Assembly: GCA_007693915.1 (NCBI GenBank)
Contig: RECS01000163.1
Span: 1 to 64,000 of the forward strand
Origin: Saprospirales bacterium
GTDB lineage: Bacteria; Bacteroidota; Bacteroidia; Chitinophagales; Saprospiraceae
Reading direction: 5' to 3'
DNA: 64,000 nucleotides
Part shown: one piece after another, positions 10,710-20,450 of the stretch
Position numbering within the stretch: position 1 is the stretch's first letter
How the letters are laid out: each line of letters opens with the position of its first letter
Notes under the pieces: model-generated
The model's database searches: none
Seen by the model: only the letters and a program-made list of their open reading frames with translations
What the model was told of the DNA's origin: nothing
Program-made: the position numbers and the translations under genes

Positions 10710-10814
10710 GTAGGCCTGTCTCGTAAGAACACGGAATAAAATGAAGTGGACTGACGAGAAAGTAGGCTTGTCTCGTAGAAGGCACGGAATGCAATGAAGT
10801 GGGATGACGAGAAA
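10710..10814 (+). repeat. Imperfect tandem duplication of a ~52 bp intergenic unit with inverted ends
   Basis: Unit 1 10710-10761 and unit 2 10762-10814, each gtaggc(c/t)tgtctcgta...cacggaat..aatgaagtgg..tgacgagaaa; TCTCGT/ACGAGA arms. Confidence 0.8.
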
Positions 10815-10874
10815 GTGGGAAGTGTTTGATTAAAACTCTAAGGACTTCTAAACATACCCATTGAGAGGTTTAAA

Positions 10875-11330
10875 TTACCTCAATGCTTTGAAAAAGTCTT
10901 TTATCAAGCTGCTACACTCCTCTTCCATTACACCATAAGCCAGCTCTGTTGAGGGATGTAGAATTTCGCGCCCCTGTACCATAAAACCATTTTTATCATC
11001 TGCAGCACCGTATACCAATTTACCCAATTGCGCCCACTTTAATGCTGTCGCACACATCAGGCAGGGCTCAAGGGTGACATACATCGTGCAATCCCAAAGA
11101 TACTTATTGCCTATCGCATCGGAGGCAGCTGTTAATGCAAGAATTTCAGCATGGGCAGTCACATCTTTCAAGCGCTCCACCTGATTGTAAGCTCTGGCTA
11201 TTATCTGGTTACCCATGACTACAACAGCACCGACTGGCACCTCACCCTCCTCCGAAGCTAATTTGGCTTGATAATAAGCTTGTTTCATGAAGTTCTCATC
11301 CGAAAAAACACTAAACCGTGGTTTACTCAT
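10875..11330 (-). CDS. tadA: tRNA-specific adenosine deaminase (CMP/dCMP deaminase family)
   Basis: EVPVGAVVV, AHAEILAL, TLEPCLMCATAL zinc motifs. Confidence 0.92.
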   Translation of the reverse strand: MSKPRFSVFSDENFMKQAYYQAKLASEEGEVPVGAVVVMGNQIIARAYNQVERLKDVTAHAEILALTAASDAIGNKYLWDCTMYVTLEPCLMCATALKWAQLGKLVYGAADDKNGFMVQGREILHPSTELAYGVMEEECSSLIKDFFKALR

Positions 11331-11407
11331 TTTTGTTAATTTTCATCAAAAATAGGCATTAAGAAAAAAATGTCCCCGACTTCAAAACCTTTTTTTAAAA
11401 GAATGCG

Positions 11408-11415
11408 TAACTTTG
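11408..11415 (+). promoter_or_regulatory. Putative -7 box (TAACTTTG) immediately upstream of guaB
   Basis: TAACTTTG ends 3 nt before ATG at 11419. Confidence 0.45.
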
Positions 11416-11418
11416 CAT

Positions 11419-12906
11419 ATGGAATTAAATACGAACAATACCGACAAATTTTCAGAAAGAGGGGTAACCTTCGACGACGTTCTCCTCGTTCCTGCTTACT
11501 CTGAAGTCCTTCCTAGAGATGTAAATATTTCAACCCAGCTTACCCGTAAGCTCAGAATCAATGTTCCTATAGTTTCTGCTGCAATGGATACTGTAACCGA
11601 AAAGCATCTGGCAATTGCCATTGCACGGCAAGGAGGAATTGGCGTTGTACATAAAAATATGTCTGTTGCAGAACAAGCTGAACACGTAAGATCTGTCAAG
11701 CGATCGGAAAGCGGGATGATCATTGATCCCGTCACGCTTACAAAAGATGCTTTGATTGGAGATGCTTTTAACTTAATGCAACAATATAAGATCGGTGGTA
11801 TTCCAATCATCGATAACAATAATTTGCTTGTCGGAATACTGACCAATCGCGATCTGAGATTCGAGGAAAATATGAACCGACCTGTTAGCGAATTGATGTC
11901 AGCTGACCATCTCATTACAGCTCCTGTAGGTACCGACCTCGATAAAGCGAGAGAAATTTTACAGAAAAATAAAATTGAAAAGCTTCCGGTAGTCGATGGA
12001 ACCGGCAAACTCGTAGGCTTGATTACCTATAGAGACATTATAAAAGTCAAAGATTTTCCCCTTTCCTGTAAGGATGAATTTGGAAGACTGATGGTAGGAG
12101 CCGCAGTGGGTGTTTCAAGGGACACTTTTGAAAGAATAGAAGCTTTGGTAAAAGTTCAGGTAGATATGGTATGTGTGGATACTGCTCATGGGCATTCCAA
12201 AGGTGTACTTGATGTGATCAGAGAGATCAAAAACACCTTTCCGGATTTGCAGATCGTCGGTGGAAATATAGCAACAGGCGAGGCAGCAAAAGCGCTGATT
12301 GATGTAGGTGTGGATGGGGTCAAGGTCGGAGTAGGTCCCGGCAGCATTTGTACTACCCGCGTAGTGGCCGGCGTTGGAGTGCCTCAATTGAGTGCTATTC
12401 ACAATACCTACAAAGCCATAAAAGGAAGTGGGGTGCCAATTATTGCTGACGGCGGCATCAGATATACAGGAGATATTGTAAAAGCCATAGCTGCAGGTGC
12501 TGACTCAATCATGGGCGGTTCGCTGTTTGCCGGAGTAGAAGAAGCCCCGGGAGAAACCATCATTTTCGAAGGTAGAAAATTCAAGATCTATCGTGGGATG
12601 GGCTCACTCGGTGCTATGAGGCAGGGATCCAAGGACCGTTATTTCCAGGATGTAGAGGACGATGTAAAAAAATTAGTTCCCGAAGGCATTGAAGGTCGAG
12701 TTCCCTACAAAGGTACACTTGCGGAAGTAATGGTGCAATACATAGGGGGGCTTAGAGCGGGAATGGGTTATTGTGGTGCAGCAACTACTGAAAAACTAAA
12801 AGATGCTCAATTTGTGCGTATTTCCTCGGCCGGTGTCACAGAAAGTCATCCACACAATGTAACGATCACAAAAGAGGCTCCAAACTACAGCAGTAAGCGA
12901 TTTTAG
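11419..12906 (+). CDS. guaB: IMP dehydrogenase with CBS domains
   Basis: [59 protein letters not shown] motifs. Confidence 0.98.
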   Translation: MELNTNNTDKFSERGVTFDDVLLVPAYSEVLPRDVNISTQLTRKLRINVPIVSAAMDTVTEKHLAIAIARQGGIGVVHKNMSVAEQAEHVRSVKRSESGMIIDPVTLTKDALIGDAFNLMQQYKIGGIPIIDNNNLLVGILTNRDLRFEENMNRPVSELMSADHLITAPVGTDLDKAREILQKNKIEKLPVVDGTGKLVGLITYRDIIKVKDFPLSCKDEFGRLMVGAAVGVSRDTFERIEALVKVQVDMVCVDTAHGHSKGVLDVIREIKNTFPDLQIVGGNIATGEAAKALIDVGVDGVKVGVGPGSICTTRVVAGVGVPQLSAIHNTYKAIKGSGVPIIADGGIRYTGDIVKAIAAGADSIMGGSLFAGVEEAPGETIIFEGRKFKIYRGMGSLGAMRQGSKDRYFQDVEDDVKKLVPEGIEGRVPYKGTLAEVMVQYIGGLRAGMGYCGAATTEKLKDAQFVRISSAGVTESHPHNVTITKEAPNYSSKRF

Positions 12907-12935
12907 GTGAATTTAGCCGAATTGAAAATGCAAAA

Positions 12936-13544
12936 ATGGGTGACTCAATATTAAAGCCTTCCTTTTTCCAGAAAAAAGATGCACTTCAATGTGCAAAAGC
13001 ACTTTTGGGAAAAAAACTGGTTACCCGCATCAATGGAAATTACTGTTCAGCACTAATTACTGAAACTGAAGCCTACTGCGCTCCGGAAGACAAAGCAAGC
13101 CATGCTTACAAATATCGTAAAACAGCTCGGACTCAAACCATGTATAAAAAAGGAGGTACTGCTTATGTCTATCTATGTTATGGAATTCACCGATTATTCA
13201 ATGTAGTTTGTGGTCCTGAAGGCATGCCACATGCTGTACTCATCAGAGCACTCCAACCAATAAGTGGGATTGAATTAATGATGAAGAGACGAAAAATGGA
13301 AAAAGCAGGTCTTCGTCTGAGTTCAGGACCGGGTACACTGAGTCAGGCGATGGGTATAGACCTTTCCTTAAATGGTCACCTCCTCAGTCCTGAGAATGGT
13401 ATCTGGATTGAAGACGCCTCAGCCAATATTGAAGAAGAAGAAATCGTTTCCACTACCAGAATTGGTATTGACTATGCCGGTGAATGGGCTTTGAAACCCT
13501 GGCGCTTTTACATAGCCAATAATCAATGGATATCCAAAAATTAG
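12936..13544 (+). CDS. DNA-3-methyladenine glycosylase (AAG/MPG type)
   Basis: ITETEAYCAPEDKASHAY, GTAYVYLCYGIHRLFNVV, SSGPGTLSQAMGI, RIGIDYAGEWALKPWRFYI. Confidence 0.95.
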   Translation: MGDSILKPSFFQKKDALQCAKALLGKKLVTRINGNYCSALITETEAYCAPEDKASHAYKYRKTARTQTMYKKGGTAYVYLCYGIHRLFNVVCGPEGMPHAVLIRALQPISGIELMMKRRKMEKAGLRLSSGPGTLSQAMGIDLSLNGHLLSPENGIWIEDASANIEEEEIVSTTRIGIDYAGEWALKPWRFYIANNQWISKN

Positions 13545-13548
13545 CAGT

Positions 13549-14823
13549 ATGAATCCAATCCAGCTACGCTTTTTTATAACAGCAATACTGATGCTGATTG
13601 TTGCATCTTTTAAAGCACAGGATGCGCAGGTTTTTGAAAATGGCATTTTTCAAGACAATATTAAAACCGTACTTTTCCATGCTTCGCGTGATCAGCTAGC
13701 CGACCCCATAATCAGACTAAATAGCTCTGACCGACTAGTTTTGCGATTTGATGATTTGGATGCAGATGTAAAGAGATATTTTTATACAGTAGTCCATTGC
13801 GATGCTGACTGGAGACCATCAGGATTGGAAAAGCACGAATTCATAGATGGTTTTGATATGGAGGAGATCTACGACATGGAATTTTCACGTGGTACGATTA
13901 TTCCTTATACGCATTATCATCTGCGACTTCCCAATCGCAACTTTGGGTTTACAAAAACGGGAAATTACGTATTGCAGGTATTTGATCCTGAGCTGAGAGA
14001 TCCTCTGGTGCTGAGTCGAAGGTTTGTCGTTTATGAACCAAAATTAACTGTGGCGGGTGAGATTGTCACACCTCCAAATGTTGCACAATCCAGAACTCAT
14101 CAGGAAATCAATTTTTTTGTCTCACAAAAAAACTATCCACTATCAAATCCAACCGAGGACCTGCGGGCATGCATTCTTCAAAATGGCTGGTGGGACAATG
14201 CCATGTGTAATATCAGTCCCCGTTATGTTTCCGGAGATATTCTCAATTTTGATTACAGAGGTAGATTGGTCTTTCCCGGCCTCCGGAACTTCCGGCCTAT
14301 GGATTTAAGAACTACACGATTCAGATCCGAGCGAGTGCATTCCATTGAACACTATCAGGATGGAACCGAAATTATTATGCGAACTGATGACAAAAGGACA
14401 CATCGATCTCACAGTCTGATCCATGATTTTAATGGAAAGTTCATCATAGAAAATCGGGAATTTTCCAATCCCCATATTACTTCAGACTATATTTTCCCTT
14501 TTTTGACTCTTCGCTCACCCACACCAATTTATGATCGTGAGGTTTATGTGGTAGGGGGTTTTTCTGACATGCGCCCTCGGGAGGAGAATCGCATGAACTT
14601 CGATGATGAGAAAGGACTGTATTACAAAGATTTATTTGTGAAGCAGGGCTATTATGACTATCTCTATGGTGTAGGTGTTCAGGGAAGTTCACATCTCGAT
14701 TTTGATGAAACTGAAGGCAGCCTTTTTGAAACCAATAACGAATACACCATCCTGCTTTACTACCGTCCTTTTGGAGGAAGATATGATCAGGTAATTGGGT
14801 ATGGGAGAGTTGCGCAAAAGTAA
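13549..14823 (+). CDS. DUF5103 / type IX secretion system plug-like protein
   Basis: LRFDDLDADVKRYFYTVVHCDADWRPSGLEKHEFIDGFD and VYVVGGFSDMRP resemble the DUF5103 (T9SS plug) family. Confidence 0.8.
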   Translation: MNPIQLRFFITAILMLIVASFKAQDAQVFENGIFQDNIKTVLFHASRDQLADPIIRLNSSDRLVLRFDDLDADVKRYFYTVVHCDADWRPSGLEKHEFIDGFDMEEIYDMEFSRGTIIPYTHYHLRLPNRNFGFTKTGNYVLQVFDPELRDPLVLSRRFVVYEPKLTVAGEIVTPPNVAQSRTHQEINFFVSQKNYPLSNPTEDLRACILQNGWWDNAMCNISPRYVSGDILNFDYRGRLVFPGLRNFRPMDLRTTRFRSERVHSIEHYQDGTEIIMRTDDKRTHRSHSLIHDFNGKFIIENREFSNPHITSDYIFPFLTLRSPTPIYDREVYVVGGFSDMRPREENRMNFDDEKGLYYKDLFVKQGYYDYLYGVGVQGSSHLDFDETEGSLFETNNEYTILLYYRPFGGRYDQVIGYGRVAQK

Positions 14824-14892
14824 GCTTGTAGGGATGAAAAAAGGGGACAGAAACAAAAAAAATATCTGATTTAAAAAAAATCTAGCTCTTTT

Positions 14893-14935
14893 GCCACGAA
14901 TTCCTTATTTTTAGGTTTTGAATAATAGTTGCCAA
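14893..14935 (+). repeat. Upstream element shared with the 16674-16720 region
   Basis: gccacgaattccttatttttaggttttgaataatagttgcc against gccacgaatttagttctttagggtttaaagtaatagttgac. Confidence 0.6.
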
Positions 14936-14972
14936 GAATGAAGTATTATTTTTAAACCGAAAGTCCTTGCAC

Positions 14973-16514
14973 ATGAAGTCAGTTTTTACACTACTATTTA
15001 TTCACTTTTTTATATTTCAGCCACTCTTTTCTCAAAGCGATTGGTGGGAAGATATTGATCTTCCTCGAGACACCATTTTTGTAACTAATTGTCAGGATAT
15101 CGAAATATTGAAGACAGCCGAGAGTATTTGGCAAATAGGTTCAAATTGGATATTTCCAAATGGCATAGAAGATCAGAATATAGTTGGATCTTATAAATTT
15201 GAAAAGGCATTTGACGCTGATAGTCAATGTATTGGAGGCGTAGTGAGTATAACTCTTATGAACTGGTTAAATTTTGAAACCTATGAATACGAGAGAGTAA
15301 TAACCTTCAACCCCCAACTCTCGGGACCTTGTGGTGAGTTTTATTCATTTGACAAAAGGGAATTGGAGGAGGGTCTTTTAATAAGTGATTTGGGTTTCAT
15401 TGCGCTTGATATTTCATTTTTTATTGATGGATCAGAAGATAGACTGTTTTTGCAAGCTAATATCGGTGACACCATTACTGTACCGATATTTCAATCTGAC
15501 GGACCTTCAGTTTGTTTTCTAAAAATTGAGGCTATTCCACCTTGTCCGAGGGAGTTTCAGTTAGAGCTAATAGATGATTTAAGTATCCATTTTGGAACTC
15601 ACCTATGTCAAAAAATCTTCATAGAGGATGTAGTATTAAATGCAGAATACCTTTGTTCAGCATTCGATTTGGGATTTTTAAACGCTGAAAATTTACTTGA
15701 AGATTACGTTTATTTCATTTTTGATCACAAAAATCCAAATAAAAAAGAAGACCTAATCATTACAATTAGGACTGAAGATGGTGAGGAGTTTAGCACTACT
15801 TTGGAAGTTTCTTTAACTACTGATGAATTATTTCACCAATTCTATTTGTATTCAGACAACCCCTATTTACTTGAAGGAGAAATAACTTACGTAGGAATAG
15901 GTGGAGATTTTGAAAAAATATTGACTCTTGAAGGTTCTCTGGGGTTAAGCGGAACTAAAATTTTAGAAGTACAAAATATCCATCCTAAGCTATCTGTAAA
16001 TGAAGTTTTATATTATCTCATTGAGGAAGATTTTTTCTTTTTCCTACTTTATCAGCCTGATCAAATCTTTAGTACTCTTGAGGGGGTTCCTTGGTTTGTT
16101 TTAAAAATTCAGGCCTTGAAGGAGGGTTATCTTTCTGAACTGATAGACATAAATCGCCTTCAAAATTCCAATGGTTCGACCCTACTTCAGTTGGACTCCA
16201 TTGACTGTGGCTCAAGAGTTGTCCTCAATTTTCCGTTCATCTTTTCTGAAGATTTGCTATTTTCCAACCTACTCGATATTTCTAAAAATAGCTATATTCA
16301 AACATTCCCCAATCCCACATCAGAAAAAATCTATTTTGATCACGAATTCGATAAAATTCAGGAGGTTAAGGTGTTTGACATGAGTGGCAGACTTGTCCTC
16401 TCAAAAGAAAATTTGAATAAATATCTAGATGTTTCACAGCTAGGTCCCGGATTCTATAAGCTGATATTAACTACTAATAAGGGGATAACTTCAGGTGGGT
16501 TTATTAAGCAATAA
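14973..16514 (+). CDS. Secreted protein of unknown function with T9SS type A sorting domain (paralog A)
   Basis: Signal peptide, WWEDIDLPRDTIFVTNCQD unit, C-terminal FPNPTSEKIYFDHEFDKIQEVKVFDMSGRLVLSKEN...FIKQ. Confidence 0.85.
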   Translation: MKSVFTLLFIHFFIFQPLFSQSDWWEDIDLPRDTIFVTNCQDIEILKTAESIWQIGSNWIFPNGIEDQNIVGSYKFEKAFDADSQCIGGVVSITLMNWLNFETYEYERVITFNPQLSGPCGEFYSFDKRELEEGLLISDLGFIALDISFFIDGSEDRLFLQANIGDTITVPIFQSDGPSVCFLKIEAIPPCPREFQLELIDDLSIHFGTHLCQKIFIEDVVLNAEYLCSAFDLGFLNAENLLEDYVYFIFDHKNPNKKEDLIITIRTEDGEEFSTTLEVSLTTDELFHQFYLYSDNPYLLEGEITYVGIGGDFEKILTLEGSLGLSGTKILEVQNIHPKLSVNEVLYYLIEEDFFFFLLYQPDQIFSTLEGVPWFVLKIQALKEGYLSELIDINRLQNSNGSTLLQLDSIDCGSRVVLNFPFIFSEDLLFSNLLDISKNSYIQTFPNPTSEKIYFDHEFDKIQEVKVFDMSGRLVLSKENLNKYLDVSQLGPGFYKLILTTNKGITSGGFIKQ

Positions 16515-16673
16515 AATTTTATCCGACTGATTTCCCTTCATTGCTATTACATGATGGTATAGGCTGGATTAATAAAAAGTCATTTTTGCAATCAAAATGC
16601 CTCCTGTTTTGTAGTAATTTATAGTTTTAAGTAAAAGAAATCTTTGTTTTTTTTTTAAAAAACTCAATCCCAA

Positions 16674-16720
16674 TGCCACGAATTTAGTTCTTTAGGGTTT
16701 AAAGTAATAGTTGACAAATT
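16674..16720 (+). repeat. Upstream element shared with the 14893-14935 region
   Basis: See 14893-14935; both lie at similar distance before the start codons of paralogs A and B. Confidence 0.6.
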
Positions 16721-16752
16721 AGAAATTTTTTAAAAAACAAAATCCATTACAC

Positions 16753-18792
16753 ATGAAAGCTATTTCTACACTACTTTTATTGCTATTTTTTTTCAATCAC
16801 TCGCTGCACTCACAGAGTAATTGGTGGGATGATATAGATCTGCCGAAGGATACCATTTTTATTTCCGGATGTCAGGATGTTGAAATCTTAATCAATGAAC
16901 ATCAGCATCCAATTCTTGTTCCTGAATACATTTTTCCATCCGGGATCGATGATCCTAATATTGTTGGAAATTATCAAATTAAAAAGACATACGATGCAGA
17001 CAGCATATGTGATGGAGGTGTGATATTTGTAAGCCTATTGAATTGGAATAACCTTGAGGTTTATGAATACTCCAGAATATTGAGTATTGATCCTGATTTA
17101 GCAGGTCCCTGCGGACAGTTTTATTCATTTGATAAAGAAAAAGTCGAGGATGGCTTGGTGATAAGTGATTTGGATTCCAACGCTAGTGACATTTCCTTCT
17201 TTAATTATAGTACAGGGGATACGCTTTTTCTTCCTATTCCTGCCTATACAAAAACCTACCCTGTGGCAATAACTCAAAACCCGGGTCCTTCACTTTGTTT
17301 TGTCACTGTAGAGGTGCAAGTTGAGGGATGGTATGAGGCCATTTTTCATACCGATACGGTATATATATCTGATTGTTCAGACATTGAACCCCTACTAGAA
17401 AATCCTCTAAAACAAGAAATAGTTAAAGAATGGATCTGCCCAAACTGTCATGAATTAACTGATATCGTTGGAGCCTACTATATAGAAAAGAGCTACGACA
17501 CTGACAGTAACTGCAATGGAGGGATAATGCATATTACCTTATTAAATTGGTCTAATTTAGCCATTTATGAATATGAAAGAGTTATAAAAATAAATCCCGA
17601 GCTCGAAGGTCCTTGTGGGGATCATTTTCTTTTTGAATATGAAGAAATTGAAGAGGGATTACAGTTTAGTGATTTAGGTGTACACAATAGTGATTTATCC
17701 TTTTTCCCAAATGGGGCTGACGATCCACTTGTTTTGAATCTTACGGAGTCAGGCATTTTCAACATACCTGTATTTCAAGCTCCGGGACCATCTGTTTGCT
17801 TCTTTAAATTTGAGGTAGATGTCAAACCGGCTTGTCTTGATACATTTTTATTGCAAGTCAATGAAGATTTTGTCATGACAGTTGGTGATGAGTTTTGTGG
17901 CAGACTTACATTAGGAGACCTTGGGCTGGAAGCCGAATACTATTGTGAAGGCTTTGAAGTTGGATTTTTAAACTCTGAAAACCTTCTAACTGATCAGATT
18001 GATTTAAATCTAAACTTAGATTATCATGAAAAAATGGAAGAACTTATGATCGTAATGAGAACCTGGGACAACCAGGAGTTTTCTATCAATTTTGATATAA
18101 AGGTGGTTATCGATAGTTCTCATCTCAATAGTGTTTTCATGTTTACTGATGACCCTTATCTGCTGGAGGGAGAAACAACTTACATCGGCATAGGGGCTAA
18201 TTTAAGAAACACACCAGCCATTCAAGGTGAGATTTTATTTCCGGGAGCGAAAATACTTAATGTGGAAGTGAGTCATCCTTATTTAAAGCCGGAAAATTAC
18301 GGTTTCAATAATGATTATGGTTTTTTTAGGTTTTTATTTGCTGATCCATGGAATGTACTTACATTTGAGGATGGGACACCCTGGTTCGTATTGCAGGTTC
18401 AGGCTAAGCAGGAGGGTTATCTCTCTGATCTGCTTGACCTCTCTGATCCAAATAATTTTAATAGACTATGGGTAGAAACAGATAAATGCTCACCATTAAG
18501 GTTTTATTTTACCTTTAACTTTTCACAAGAACTTCTGTTTAGTTCAACAGATGAAATTATTGCTCAAGATCCATTGAGGATATTCCCCAACCCCACATCA
18601 GAAAAAATCTATTTTGATCACGAATTCGATAAAATTCAGGAGGTTAAGGTGTTTGACATGAGTGGCAGACTTGTCCTCTCAAAAGAAAATTTGAATAAAT
18701 ATCTAGATGTTTCACAGCTAAATCCCGGATTCTATAAGCTGAAATTAACCACTAATAAGGGGAGAACTACCGGCGGATTTATTAAGCAATAA
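16753..18792 (+). CDS. Secreted protein of unknown function with duplicated N-terminal unit and T9SS type A sorting domain (paralog B)
   Basis: Two copies of the W[WY]...DT[IV][FY]IS.C.D.E unit; same C-terminal tail as paralog A. Confidence 0.85.
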   Translation: MKAISTLLLLLFFFNHSLHSQSNWWDDIDLPKDTIFISGCQDVEILINEHQHPILVPEYIFPSGIDDPNIVGNYQIKKTYDADSICDGGVIFVSLLNWNNLEVYEYSRILSIDPDLAGPCGQFYSFDKEKVEDGLVISDLDSNASDISFFNYSTGDTLFLPIPAYTKTYPVAITQNPGPSLCFVTVEVQVEGWYEAIFHTDTVYISDCSDIEPLLENPLKQEIVKEWICPNCHELTDIVGAYYIEKSYDTDSNCNGGIMHITLLNWSNLAIYEYERVIKINPELEGPCGDHFLFEYEEIEEGLQFSDLGVHNSDLSFFPNGADDPLVLNLTESGIFNIPVFQAPGPSVCFFKFEVDVKPACLDTFLLQVNEDFVMTVGDEFCGRLTLGDLGLEAEYYCEGFEVGFLNSENLLTDQIDLNLNLDYHEKMEELMIVMRTWDNQEFSINFDIKVVIDSSHLNSVFMFTDDPYLLEGETTYIGIGANLRNTPAIQGEILFPGAKILNVEVSHPYLKPENYGFNNDYGFFRFLFADPWNVLTFEDGTPWFVLQVQAKQEGYLSDLLDLSDPNNFNRLWVETDKCSPLRFYFTFNFSQELLFSSTDEIIAQDPLRIFPNPTSEKIYFDHEFDKIQEVKVFDMSGRLVLSKENLNKYLDVSQLNPGFYKLKLTTNKGRTTGGFIKQ

Positions 18793-18963
18793 ATTTTACC
18801 CGACTGATTGTTTTTCATTGCTATAGGATGTCATGAAGGCTGGATTAAATGGCATTAATTCAGCCTTCAAATCTCTTTCAGTCCGGAATGGTAATCTTGG
18901 TTATAAGTATGCTATAAAAAAGTTGAAAAAAATGAGTGATGAGGAACTTGCAGTACTCAGGAC

Positions 18964-19452
18964 TTAGCGTTGTGGCCTTACAGCAAATCTCAGCCTTCCC
19001 GACCAGTATGGCGAGCTGTAAACGTCCTCAATAATTACCCCCCTGCTTGAGCTTGCATGTATCATTTGCAAACTACTACCATTGTTACTGACTACTATTC
19101 CAACATGTTGCATTTTCCTACCCTTTCCAAAAAATAAAAGATCTCCGGGTACTGCCTGATTGGGTCGAATTCTGGTACCTGATTGTGATTGAGCTGAAGT
19201 AGTTCGCCCCGGATTCATGTTGTGCTGCTGGTGCACATAATACACAAATCCCGAACAATCAAATTGCCTGGGACCAGCCGCACCAAACCGATAGCGACTC
19301 CCAATATAGTTTTTTGCAGTGGATACAATCGGAGATTCAATTCCACTATCAGAAGGCAACTGCTGGGTCATTCGCCCCGTAGAACTACAAGATGAGATCA
19401 ATGAGCTGAAAAATAGCAACCCCAAAGCAAAAAGCAGATAATGAACACGCAT
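18964..19452 (-). CDS. NlpC/P60 (C40) cell-wall peptidase, lipoprotein
   Basis: FDCSGFVYYVHQQHN, RPNQAVPGDLLFFGKG, HVGIVV motifs; lipobox SSCSS. Confidence 0.92.
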   Translation of the reverse strand: MRVHYLLFALGLLFFSSLISSCSSTGRMTQQLPSDSGIESPIVSTAKNYIGSRYRFGAAGPRQFDCSGFVYYVHQQHNMNPGRTTSAQSQSGTRIRPNQAVPGDLLFFGKGRKMQHVGIVVSNNGSSLQMIHASSSRGVIIEDVYSSPYWSGRLRFAVRPQR

Positions 19453-19520
19453 ACATTCAAGTATTTTGGTCTATATACCACAAAGTTAATGCTTTTTACA
19501 TTAAAAAAGTTTTTAATGTG

Positions 19521-20297
19521 TTAAATTTCTATGCTAAATTTATCTCTGTCATTGAGAAATGGGAAACGTTTGCGGAATGCTGTCAATTCTGAACGATCGA
19601 GTGTTACATTAATAATACCTTCTTTGTCTTCCAGGCTTGCCATGACTTTTCCGGAAAAATCAATCATTTGGGTATCTCCCTGATAGGGGATCTCGTTGCT
19701 GTCGGTTCCGATTCTATTCACCGCTGCGACATAGCACAAATTTTCAATAGCTCTTGACCTAAGTAATTGATTCCATGCGTAGGCGCGCACTTTCGGCCAA
19801 TTCGCCACATAAATCAGTACATCCGTATCATCCGTGTTTCTGCTCCAAACGGGAAATCGCAAGTCATAACAAATTAATATCTTGATCTTCCACTCTTTGT
19901 ACTTTATAGTCAGTAGATTGTTCCCGGGAGAAAATACGCGATCTTCACCTGCATATGAAAACAAATGCCTCTTGTCATAATAATCAAGATTTCCATCCGG
20001 ATAAGCAATTACAGCGCGATTAAAAAATGAGTTCTTTTCCTTAATAATGAGACTGCCGGTGAGTACTACATTATGAATACGGGCTTGGTTTTGCATCCAA
20101 TTGATGGCAGTTCCCGTCATTTCCTCTGCTACTGACTTCGCATTCATGGTGAATCCTGTGGTAAACATTTCAGGAAGTACAACTACATCGGTAGGGATCA
20201 TTTTACCAAGTAGTTTGTTAGCCATGAGGAGATTCTGTTCGGGGTTTTCCCATGCTAAATCCCATTGAAGGAGAGATACTCTTAAATTTTGCATCAT
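19521..20297 (-). CDS. Nitrilase-family amidohydrolase (omega-amidase-like)
   Basis: VVLPEMFTTGFTM, YDKRHLFSYAGE, ICYDLRFPVWSRN catalytic E/K/C motifs. Confidence 0.92.
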   Translation of the reverse strand: MMQNLRVSLLQWDLAWENPEQNLLMANKLLGKMIPTDVVVLPEMFTTGFTMNAKSVAEEMTGTAINWMQNQARIHNVVLTGSLIIKEKNSFFNRAVIAYPDGNLDYYDKRHLFSYAGEDRVFSPGNNLLTIKYKEWKIKILICYDLRFPVWSRNTDDTDVLIYVANWPKVRAYAWNQLLRSRAIENLCYVAAVNRIGTDSNEIPYQGDTQMIDFSGKVMASLEDKEGIINVTLDRSELTAFRKRFPFLNDRDKFSIEI

Positions 20298-20377
20298 GCC
20301 GGCTTTTTATGGTAGATAAAGGTTTTTGTGCCCAATTTTAAAAAATAAATATAGTCAATAATCAGGACAATCAAAAC

Positions 20378-20420
20378 AAAAAAAAGGAGTAGAACCATCT
20401 CAGATTCCACTCCTTTTTTT
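20378..20420 (-). terminator. Hairpin terminator downstream of rplY
   Basis: AAAAAAAGGAGTaGAA...TTCcACTCCTTTTTTT inverted repeat. Confidence 0.7.
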
Positions 20421-20450
20421 ATTTCAGTTATAAAGACTTAACTTATTTAT

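Noticed and set aside
11496-12008. 170 aa antisense ORF inside guaB
   Set aside because: Lies wholly opposite a highly conserved gene; Ser/Ile/Leu-rich shadow translation with no motif.
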